Of a stretch of 64,000 nt of DNA, positions 55,541 to 64,000 are shown piece after piece (within the stretch, counting starts at the first letter, position 1; the number at the start of each line of letters is the position of its first letter). Below the pieces are notes generated by a model. The model was given only the letters and a program-made list of their open reading frames with translations. It made no database searches and had not been told where the DNA came from. The stretch is taken from the NCBI RefSeq assembly GCF_003589595.1, contig NW_020653852.1, positions 3,105,295-3,169,294 on the forward strand, given 5' to 3'. This DNA comes from Hyposmocoma kahamanoa. Lineage: Eukaryota > Arthropoda > Insecta > Lepidoptera > Cosmopterigidae. The position numbers and the translations under genes are program-made.

Positions 55541-56185
55541 AGGTTCAATTTACATAACCGCAACCATAATCAACTTGTTAATTGTATAACGTACGAACTA
55601 GATACCTCCGAGCTTAGAATAATAATGCATAGAAACCTAGTCCGCACACGCTAAGTGAGGCAAATTTAAGCGCGCCCAATGGGCCTACACGAGCGGGCGG
55701 GCCTTCAGTGCTCAAGGTCAACTTGCGCCGCGTACAGATCAAGAATTTTAGCTAAAAATGACGAAATGCGCGGTAAATAAATGTAAAAATACGTCAGACA
55801 AACATAAATTAGATACTAAAATCACATTCCACAAGGAAGTAACGCGTCTCAACTTGTATTTTTATATAAATATTCACTAAAACCGAAAATTAACCTGCTA
55901 CTAAAACTAGCCTACATGAATTTGATTTTTGCCTCACTTGTGACAGTTCGTTTGATATTAAACTATCATTCTATGCGTTATTATTCTAAGCCTCCGAGCT
56001 AAGAATGTAAATATTAATTCATTTGTGGTGAGAGTACCAACTCAACATCTGTCGACCTTCATCAAGGAGTGGTTGGTTGGTTGACACCCATGTTGCGTCA
56101 CAAATGCATAAAGTTAATTATGCTATGTACCATTTCATTATAAAAGTTCGCTGTAATGCCATTCCGCGATAGTGTAAATTGAACC
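55541..56185. mobile_element. Harbinger-like MITE, copy 2, carrying MITE 3
   Basis: The left end ggttcaatttacataaccgc and right end 'gatagtgtaaattgaacc' are both flanked by TTA. A MITE family 3 copy (55613-55990) sits inside. The Harbinger assignment rests only on the TTA flanks. Confidence 0.5.
55613..55990 (-). mobile_element. MITE family 3, copy 2
   Basis: Also exactly 378 bp, inverted relative to 53764-54141, with the perfect 8-bp duplication cctccgag on both sides (55605-55612 and 55991-55998). The two copies are highly similar by eye, so insertion is recent relative to most repeats here. Confidence 0.9.
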
Positions 56186-56189
56186 TTAG

Positions 56190-57455
56190 CACTTCACATC
56201 TCGAGTTCAATAGCTAGTCTTCCCCTTCTAAGGCGGTTATTCTCAGGTCAGTATTCCCTACCTAATTTCCGTGACAGTGTTTATTACTTAAAAGTTGGAA
56301 TATATAGTGTCGTGAAATATTATTCAGAGCTCAAACAAAGAAAATTTGCCTTCGAACACTGTCCTAAGAATTGCCGGGGAATATTCGCTGTTAAATGACG
56401 AATAAAAACGTACAGATATAGTTAGTTAAACATTGAGCATCGGAAAACTAGGAACCACGAATATACCAAGCAATTTCGCAGTTTATTTTTAGATTTTTGT
56501 TTTTTTTTAATACAATTTCGAATAAAATTCGCTTACATTCCGTTCCGCCGCAATATAAATTGAGCCTTATGATCAACAAACTTAAGATATTGAACTCTGT
56601 AAGTACTCAAGAGGTATGTCCCTCTTGAAAATGCAAGATGGATTTCGTTAGTGTTGCCGAGCATATTTTAACGCTGTCTTGTTCCAATAAATATCAACAG
56701 GTAATTGTAATACTTGCGAAACTCTTGCAGCAATACCAAGAGTACTGACGTAAGACCAATACCAAGGCCCAGGTATACTGACGCAAGGCCAAGATCAAAA
56801 CTGATTTAGTCTCATCTTGGTTTAGTATTTTGGCAACACTAATGACGGACCATCGCGCACATCGTCCGCGCCTATTTTGGAAAAAAAACCAAATATACGT
56901 GATTTAAACTCCAATATCATAAATCATTCATTAATACGTAGACAGACGTGATGGCTTTCGGAAATACACGAATATGACCGAGTACTCCCGATGTTCAATG
57001 TTTATTCGGTACATCTGTACTTACGCCAACAATGTTAGATTAGTTAGGAGAGGCACTATATTGTTGTCGTTGCGGATTCCGTAAGATATTTAAAAGAAAC
57101 TACTAATCAATTATAATATAAGCTTTATTTGAAAACAGCATTCGAAAAAAAAAAAACAAACTGAGGTAAATGCGTTTTTAAATAAATTTCCTATAAAAAA
57201 CTTATTTATTTTCAAGTTAAGTTATAAAAAATATTTAACAAGGTCTAAAAACAAAAATAAATACTTTTAAAATGCAAAAGTAGCTCATTACAAAAAAATA
57301 AGTTTTAGAAAATAGTATTTTCGACACACTTTTCTTTTTTCAAGGCTTTCGAAAATATGAGTCGGCTATAAAAAGATTTTTACACATATATTATTTTTTT
57401 AGGAGCTTTTAAAGTCAGGCATTAGTCAAAAATAAGACTATATGAAATATACACT
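56190..57455. other. Unassigned AT-rich DNA
   Basis: A further Harbinger-like end ('ccgcaatataaattgagcc') lies near 56545-56566. No exon was recognised. Confidence 0.4.
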
Positions 57456-57460
57456 CCACT

Positions 57461-58670
57461 GATGCGTATATGGCTTTCCGTATACAGTACGTCCCCCAAA
57501 GAGAGACGAGGTAGGTACGCTTTTCTAAGGGGCTAAATAGAGCAGTATCTCCCCTCAAAGGACGAATTAGGTACGCCTTTCCGTCTACCGTATAAGTTTA
57601 AACCATTAAAAACCCATATTTAGTACGTCCACTAGGGGATGAATTAGGTACGGCTTTTCGTAAGAAACGCTCGTAAGAAAGCGTCTCTGATTCGTCACGT
57701 CTCGAGTAATTACTCAAACAAAATATCTGCTATAATATAGATATTATGTATTTATTAAAGTTAAAAGGAATACAATTACAAATTAATCATTATCAATATT
57801 ATCAATATTTATGTATTTAAACAGTTTTTATCAAATACAAGATAAATGTATTAGCTAATTTATTAGGAAACAAACAAGTGCTATTACAGTCTGAAAGAAT
57901 TTTTCGAAGACAAAAATTAAATATCGATTACAAAATATACTATAGAACTTAAGTAAGCACTTTGAAATTCTCGTCATTCGTTCCTTCATACTCCAATAAC
58001 TGAAAATCAGTCACAAGTTTACTAACTAGACCTGTAAATCGTCCTTCATCCATTTTAAATAATCTTAACTCAAACACAAACGATATTAATTAGCAGTTAT
58101 GCCGCGAATTACGTAAAAATAAATGCAAGATCGAAATGGACTGTGACACCGCACTCGCGCGAAATCAGTTGTTATTGATATTATTATTTCTGCCCTATTT
58201 TGAAACACGCATTCAACACACATTCTAATTAGTCTCATTAAAGCTCTAGCTTAGAATTGTCCATTTTGGAGGTGTTTATTGGTAGTGTAGGTGAGACGGA
58301 GAGAGATAGCTTCCGTGTTTATTATTTGCGTTTTGCACTGTTTACTTAAAACAATAAGAGAGAATCTCGTTTGAACTATGTATGACCTTTGAGTTTTTGA
58401 TTCTGGAATTACTCGATGTGACGAATCAGAGACGCTTTTTTACGAGTGTTTCTTACGAAAACCCGTAACTAATTCGTCCCCTAATGGACTTACCAAATAC
58501 GGTTTTTCAATCGCTTAAACTTATGTGGTACCTGGTTAGGCGTATCTAATTCGTCACTTCGAGGGGACATACTGTGTACGATATTTCAGTTGTTTAGACC
58601 CTTAGAAAAGCGTACAGAGCTCGTCTCTCCTTGGGGGACGTACTGTATACGGGAAGCCATATACGCTCCC
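57461..58670. mobile_element. Foldback-like element with long composite inverted repeats
   Basis: Outer ends 'gcgtatatggctttccgtat' and 'gggaagccatatacgc' begin inverted arms of about 260 bp (57461-57715 and 58410-58670). Each arm is made of three related direct units of about 70 bp, each containing 'agtacgtcc'-like and 'gacgaattaggtacg'-like words. The spacer of about 700 bp is AT-rich and non-coding. Long inverted repeats built from tandem subunits are the hallmark of foldback (FB-type) elements. Target duplication was not determined. Confidence 0.7.
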
Positions 58671-58679
58671 CGGATACAT

Positions 58680-59075
58680 AATTCGACCCACCTTGCATTT
58701 TTATCCTTAAAGGGCAAAATATAAAAATATAATTTTCATCGAAGAAAAAATTTTCTTCGGTTTTTTTAAATTAAAATTTTCAATAAGGACTTAAGGAAAA
58801 TATACCTTTAGTATACCAGTTTCAAAGTTGCGTAATAGCATTTTTGAGCAATCAAGCATTGTTTAAGCTAAGGGCTTTTAATATTGAAAATGCAATGTGC
58901 CTCGAATGATGTGTCCGGGAGTATATAATATATAAATATAACAATAAATGGAAATAGTCAACTAATTTAAATTGAAACCTTGAAATTAAGTTTGTACGTT
59001 CTTAAATACGTGAAATTATTTCGATAACAAACTAATATCTTTTTAGCTTACTAAACTCTTGGTTATATATCGTCT
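58680..59075. other. Unassigned AT-rich DNA
   Basis: No supported feature was seen. Confidence 0.4.
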
Positions 59076-59079
59076 TTAA

Positions 59080-59255
59080 AGGTAAGTGACATTTTATACA
59101 AAAAGCCACAAAATTTCATAGCTATGGTTAAAAAACTAAATAATTAAAGAAGAATAAACTTTTATTAGAAAAGACTATGCATTTTTGAGTTTTACCAGCA
59201 CAATTGTAGTTTAGAGGCTTTTTGTGAAACATGTACTTTTAAGCAGACGATATAA
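59080..59255. repeat. Dispersed repeat I, copy 2
   Basis: 'ggtaagtgacattttataca', 'catagctatggttaaaaaac' and 'ttttaagcagacga' parallel 45876-46080. Confidence 0.5.
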
Positions 59256-59344
59256 TGTCACACACCCTTAATAATAAAGTGACACAATTCGAAAACTAAC
59301 CTTTTTGGGGAACCTGACAAAAATAAATGAATAATTATAATCTT

Positions 59345-59605
59345 TTTATAAAAAAACCGACCTCAAAAGTTTTATTGAAATCGGTTACCGGAAAGTGCGC
59401 GAAACCGAATTCATCCCCTAGTTTGCCTCCCTTAGAGGTGGGATATTTTCTCCAAATTTAAATGGGACCAATATTGAGTTACCCTCTTTCCCACAGAAAA
59501 AGGATCATCAAAATCGGTTCACAAATGAGAGCGTAATCGCGTTACATACAAAAAAACAGTGGAATTGAGAACCTCCTCCTTTTTTCAAATCGGTTAAGAA
59601 AGCAA
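59345..59605 (+). repeat. Repeat family E copy
   Basis: 'aaaaaaccgacctcaaaagt', 'gaaatcggttaccggaaagt', 'ccctagtttgcctcccttag' and 'catcaaaatcggttcacaaa' are in family order. Confidence 0.75.
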
Positions 59606-60096
59606 AAATATTTGCTTTTCTTTCTAAGATTGAAACTTTTAACGCAGCGGCCACAAGTATCTTTATACTCAGTGTCTTTGTTTATGTTTATGTAAATATT
59701 CCGTTTTAAAATTTAATTTAATTTTTGTTTTGTAATTATTTCGCGTCTTACATGTGAACGTTCTGATTACGGTTTAAATCTTTTTATTTATTTAATTTTA
59801 CTTTTTTTCTGTTTTCATTATTTTTCTTGTGTGGAAGTCAAACAACCGTATATTGCTTTTTTTCTTCCTTTAAAAAAACATACGAAAAAAAAAGTTGTTA
59901 CGTACTTTTTTTTTCGCTTTTCATTTCAAATATAATTTAGTTGGTGCTAGTCAAATGGCACGTATGGCTGGTAACACAGATAATTTTTTTAAATAACTAA
60001 GTCAGTTTCCCAAAAATTCCTTTTTTGATTTAAATCACTTTATTACTGAGGATGGGGTATAATTAAACTATGGAAAAATACATTTGCTATTTTTAC

Positions 60097-60263
60097 AGTA
60101 AGCAAGAGTCAACATGTTGTTGTAACAATATCAAAGACTTAAAAGATTGGTCGCAGACGGGACAGTCGAAGCGTAGCGGTGGCGGCGTGGTCTCCTTACT
60201 CCCCCCTGTTTGTGCCAGCTTCTTCTTTTTCACCTTATATTTTATAATACCATTAGATTTAGA
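60097..60263 (-). CDS. Zinc-finger protein, internal exon (C2HC finger)
   Basis: The minus-strand frame reads KVKKKKLAQTGGSKETTPPP, then LRFDCPVCDQSFKSLILLQQ and HVDSCLL. The finger is CxxC-x12-HxxxC, the same spacing as the NEMO C-terminal zinc finger. A basic, Pro/Thr linker precedes it. The donor is cttact|gtaaaa at 60097/60096 (phase 2). The upstream boundary is uncertain: an acceptor at attattacttag gives 60263, and a weaker one gives 60233. The next exon known (51859) starts in phase 0, so direct joining would break its finger and an intermediate exon is expected. Likely product: an adaptor-like protein with tandem C-terminal fingers. No coiled coil can be checked because upstream exons are not visible. 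Confidence 0.7.
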
Positions 60264-60646
60264 CTAAGTAATAATCTAATTTATGAATTATGAATTATTC
60301 GAGGCTTAATACGTTTAATTTTACTACAGAATGTACACATACGTTAACCACAGCCATCAATCGATACCTTATAACAGTTCAACTTCAACAGATGGCGCTA
60401 TAAGTATTTTAAAACGAACGTTTATATCCATTCATAGAATTCACCACCTGATGACATTAATGTCTTTCTTCGTTAATATTTTGAATTATAAGTGTCTAAT
60501 TTGTTTAAATTAAATTCTGCCAACAACAAACTCCAAACCACACAAATTATCAACTTTAGAACTACGTACCTACTTTCACCAACAGTTTATATTTAAAGGT
60601 GATATAAGGACCCTTTTGCCTGATGAGTTACCTGGGATGGATAGCC

Positions 60647-60682
60647 CTTATTTCGTCTCTATTTCTGGTTATATACTCGATG
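60647..60682. mobile_element. MITE family 2, solo terminus
   Basis: 'cccttatttcgtctctattt' followed by 'ctggttatatactcgatg' is one complete inverted end without the rest of the element. Confidence 0.8.
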
Positions 60683-60901
60683 TCAACAAGACAGCCTCGT
60701 GGCAATGAGATTCTAACTCTCCAAATCAGTATAGCCATCTTAAATATTATTATTGATAGATCGAACAATAAAAGAAAAATCCTACATTTTTAACTTAATT
60801 ATGATTCAGACTATAGTTACCTGTATGTCAAACTGTCTGTCTCTGTCTTACTTTTGACAAATAATTAGCGTAAAAAATGGTTTAAACGTTTATATTGAAC
60901 G

Positions 60902-61187
60902 CATTGACTTACAATTATATGGACGTCGGGTCCGCGCTAAAAAGTGTCCGAACTTATAGGGCGTTAAAATCGTATACAGAGCGTCATTCACGCTTTAGTC
61001 TTCGTTTGTTCGACTGACAGCGAAGCAAGCAAAATTAGACAGTACTGCGATGACACTACAATTTAAATTCAACGTTTTAGCTTTTTCATATTCCTTTACA
61101 TGTCACTACGTTTAAATAGGTTGACTTGGGACATTTTTTTCGTGGTTTTTGTATTAGACCCGTCGTCCGTTTATTTGTAAGTGAATG
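60902..61187 (+). mobile_element. MITE family 1, copy 5
   Basis: The ends are cattgacttac and gtaagtgaatg (one change), flanked by the perfect 8-bp duplication attgaacg (60894-60901 and 61188-61195). Confidence 0.9.
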
Positions 61188-61518
61188 ATTGAACGCCATA
61201 AAGTTAATTTACGTGGTCAATTTGATGAACAGTTTTTAATCAGTAACCATCAACTGTTAGTGAAAAGTATGTCCACCTAAACAGAATAAACATGTAATCA
61301 CAACTACAAAAGTTTTAAACAAGTATTCGACTAATATTCAAAAACAAGGTAAATAATCTCAAAAAAGGATATTATAGTCCATAATATCAATATTTATCAT
61401 TAAAGGTACGGACAGGTAAACCAATTGTGCTGGAAACCTAATTTATCCTAAATTAGGCTATCTATAGGCTATATATATCCTAAATGAGACTTATAAAACA
61501 AATTTTGACTTTTATTAA

Positions 61519-62060
61519 GCAGTAGAGATTCTTGTGGAAGAGTGAGAAAGTTCGTTCAGGGAAGTACTGCCACCTTATCTACTTCTGCCGCCAAGCAGTA
61601 ATGTGAGCATTACTGCGTTCCGGTTTTGAAGGGTAAGAGTGATTTTTTTTTTATAAACGCACACACTCAACATAACCCCGCAGTAGGGAAACCCTGTGTG
61701 CCATGGACACACATATAGACAACCAGAAATTACACCCAAACTCCGAGAGAAATAAATGTAGGCCATAGAAATATTTCTCCCGGCCCGGGAATCGAACCTG
61801 GGACCTTTGCGTGACAGTCCGGCATGGTAATCGGTCGGCCACTGAGGCAGTTATTAATAGTAACAGTTTAATAATAATAATAATTACAGGCATGTGGGAC
61901 TTGTCAACTTATGTATCAAGGTGACGGGCGTCACAGTGGCAGCACTGCCACTCCCTCCCTCAGATATTTGCGTTTTAAAGTCTGAGTGGCACTGTTATGG
62001 ACAGGTTAGTCGCTTACACCAGGAACACGACTTGTTCGTCCCGTCACTTGATGTCATAAT
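61519..62060 (+). mobile_element. Family A retroposon split by a SINE B
   Basis: The left half runs from 'agcagtagagattcttgtgg' to 'cggttttgaagggtaagagt'. The right half resumes 'ttacaggcatgtgggacttg' and ends 'cacttgatgtcataattat'. A reverse family B SINE separates them at 61642-61880. Confidence 0.8.
61642..61880 (-). mobile_element. tRNA-derived SINE, family B, copy 3
   Basis: On the minus strand it opens 'actgcctcagtggccgaccg', with 'ggttcgattcccgggccggg' as an excellent B box. The body ends in an A-run ('ttttttttataaacgcacac' on plus). It is the best preserved family B copy. Confidence 0.85.
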
Positions 62061-62109
62061 TATAACTTTTTTATATAAAAAAACCGACCTCAAAAATTCA
62101 TGGAATTAC

Positions 62110-62585
62110 GTTTATTTAAATTTTTATTGAATTCATATTCAATTACTTTTTATGTGAAATGACTCCACTAGTTTTGTTATAATTAATAATCGAAAGATCG
62201 ACCACTCAGAAAAAATTCCTTCGATCCGGCCAGATTCAAACCGACGACGTCTTTTAGCATACCGTGCCAGACGTTATACCAACTAGCCACGGAACGAACC
62301 ACCGGACTTCACGAATTTTTCTATATGTTTGTTGTCATGTCTTTGTATCTTGTTTTTTCAATGTCTTTTTAGCCGTAGCGCCATCTATGAGAAATCTATG
62401 AAAGTATTTCGTCACCCAGTTAGATACCATTACAGCAGCCCTGGCAAGAGATGTCGCTATTCATTGTATTTAAATGTTTATTGAATTGATATTCAATAAT
62501 TTTTTATGTGAAATTACTCCACTAATTTGTTACAATTATTAATACAAAGATCGAACACTGAAAAAATTCCTTTGATCCGGCTTTA
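62110..62585 (-). mobile_element. SINE-like family D, copy 4 (partly duplicated)
   Basis: 'ttgaattcatattcaattac' near 62125 and 'ttgaattgatattcaataat' near 62472 bracket the tRNA-like head ('taccaactagccacggaacg' in reverse) and 'tagcgccatctatgagaaat'. Two D units therefore lie in tandem. Confidence 0.65.
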
Positions 62586-62820
62586 TTACATCTATTTGCC
62601 AAGTTTTATTGGAATCGGTTACCGGAAAGTGCGCAAAACCGGATTCATCCCCTAGTTTGCCACCCTTAGAGATGGAGTATTCAATTCAATTTAAATGGGA
62701 CCAATACTGAACTAAACTATTTCCAACAAAAAAAATCGGTTAACAAATGCCGTTTAATCGTGTAACATAACGCAAGAAAAAATACTGTCGATTTGCGAAC
62801 CTTTTCTTTTATTTTTAAAA
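62586..62820 (+). repeat. Repeat family E copy
   Basis: 'gaatcggttaccggaaagtg', 'ccctagtttgccacccttag' and 'ttaaatgggaccaatactga' are in family order. Confidence 0.75.
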
Positions 62821-63377
62821 AGCAAAAATAACAAACTAAGCACGATTATGGTGTTTACAAAACGAGTTTTACCTGAATTTAAGCAATTAAATTACACTTA
62901 GTAATTTCTTTGCTTAAACTTAGGTAAAATTCGTTTCGTAAATGCAAAAAACTTGCTTAGTTCGCCATTTTTGTTTAGTCGAAGTGAAAGTTCGTTTTTT
63001 AAATCTCAAGCCTTTAGTTTAAGTATACACAGCCCGCGTCTTCGCTTGTCGCTCTTGTTAACTTCTAGAAATATCTTCTAAATGATAACGCAATCGTCAA
63101 GTTCTGAATATTGCCGACTGCCACCCTGGAACAAATCAGAACGATTGTCCCAACTTATATTTCGTGTTACAATAGGGTGACAAGAAATTAATTCGCTTTA
63201 TTTTGCAATGACAAATTATTCATAAAATGTGAAAGACATAAATATGTTTTAAATATTACATTTAGTAGAGGTTCCTCCCGGTAACAGCGAAAAAGGTTCA
63301 CATCTCTTGGAATACGTCTGAACTAAACAGCTTTAGGCTAGCGTGACGAATTACCTGCAGCCTAAACAACCTTAAAG
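62821..63377. other. Unassigned DNA
   Basis: On the minus strand an acceptor-like ttctgatttgttccag near 63130 opens a 15-codon frame ending in TAG. This is too little to call an exon. Confidence 0.35.
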
Positions 63378-63385
63378 CGTAAAAC

Positions 63386-63893
63386 CATCGAGTATATAAC
63401 CAGAAATAGAGACGAAATAAGGGTCATATATTCTTGGTAACACATTAACGATACAGCTCTTATAAATATCAACTCTCGTTTGCGCTGAAATATAGACAGG
63501 CCAACTACTGACCCGTGTGTACGTCTCCGTATATTCCAAAAAATATTTTGTATTTTTTATAATAAAGATAATATCTCTAACAATGCCGTGTTGTTCTATT
63601 CGGTGGTGTGGGAAAAACAGCAAAACATCTTATTACAACACAAGCGGAATCACATTTCATCGGTAATTAAATATTAAATATGTAATTTTGCAATTATCGT
63701 CCATTATAGCAAAGCTCAAGTAACTGGTCGATTTGAAGTGAAACAATTGACGATACCCATTGACGACACCCGTCAATTGTTTCGAACTCGGGCTAGCCAA
63801 TCGGAGGGCAGTTGTCACAGTAATGACATGGCAGAAAAATTTTCAAACAAGTTACATGACATTTCGTCTCTATTTCTGGTTATGTACTCGATG
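63386..63893 (+). mobile_element. MITE family 2, copy 4
   Basis: It has catcgagtatataaccag and ctggttatgtactcgatg ends, flanked by cgtaaaac and cgtgaaac (7 of 8). It is full length and in the same orientation as 4668-5151. Confidence 0.88.
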
Positions 63894-63920
63894 CGTGAAA
63901 CATACTGAAAGCGGGTGCGG

Positions 63921-64000
63921 GTCGGGCACGTGTCGGTTCGGGCGCTTGTCGGATCGAGCGCGTGTCGGGTCGAGCGCGTGTCGGGTCGAGCGCGTGTCGG
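63921..64000. repeat. GC-rich 16-bp minisatellite, running off the window
   Basis: Units of gtcgggtcgagcgcgt at 63948, 63964 and 63980 follow more diverged units from 63921. The next unit begins at 63996, so the array continues beyond the window. It starts just after the MITE at 63386-63893. Confidence 0.9.

Noticed and set aside
63050..63135. Possible minus-strand exon after ttctgatttgttccag
   Set aside because: Only 15 codons before a stop and no similarity to the zinc-finger gene. The acceptor match alone is not enough.
1..64000. CRISPR arrays, operons, bacterial terminators or ribosomal RNA
   Set aside because: None are present. The short tandem arrays (63921, 29829, 48415) lack repeat-spacer structure and the DNA is eukaryotic.

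Overview
The window looks like AT-rich, repeat-dense insect nuclear DNA, most likely from a moth or butterfly. The grounds are an arthropod-type ion transport peptide (ITP) gene and a repeat load typical of lepidopteran genomes: tRNA-derived SINEs, R1- and CR1/RTE-type LINE remnants and hAT-like MITEs. Nothing bacterial is present, there are no operons, and nearly all single-frame ORFs are chance or transposon remnants. A run of 10 Ns at 46490-46499 is an assembly gap.

Only two host genes can be supported. The first is ITP (CHH/MIH/GIH neuropeptide family) on the + strand. A first coding exon at 36230-36453 carries the signal peptide, the dibasic processing site and the N-terminal half of the hormone. 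It is followed by two alternative C-terminal exons, 37058-37178 (ITP-like, ITPL) and 38624-38732 (ITP proper). A further exon-like block at 40081-40369 has the same splice phase and clear similarity to exon 4, but both cysteines of that half are replaced. The second gene is a zinc-finger protein on the - strand. Its last exon (51859 down to 51770) and an earlier exon (about 60263 down to 60097) each encode a CxxC...HxxxC finger like those at the C-termini of NEMO, optineurin and TAX1BP1. The splice phases do not match, so at least one exon between them is unseen.

The rest is layered transposon debris. From 0 to 10 kb there are a hAT-like MITE, LINE fragments, AT-rich arrays, SINEs, a second MITE family and an R1 LINE tail. 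From 10 to 36 kb there is mostly unassigned AT-rich DNA with scattered SINEs, two copies of a hAT-type repeat, two strong hairpins and a three-level MITE nest at 30685-31710. From 36 to 46 kb the ITP gene is closely flanked and invaded by repeats. From 46 to 64 kb there are a rearranged mariner remnant, an inverted-repeat element, nested MITEs at 54.4-56.2 kb, a foldback-like element at 57.4-58.7 kb, the zinc-finger exons, more MITEs and a GC-rich 16-bp minisatellite running off the right edge.

The clearest candidates for something new are the cysteine-less third ITP C-terminal exon and the foldback-like element built from tandem subunits. Three MITE families have intact or nearly intact 8-bp target duplications, which makes their insertion order readable.
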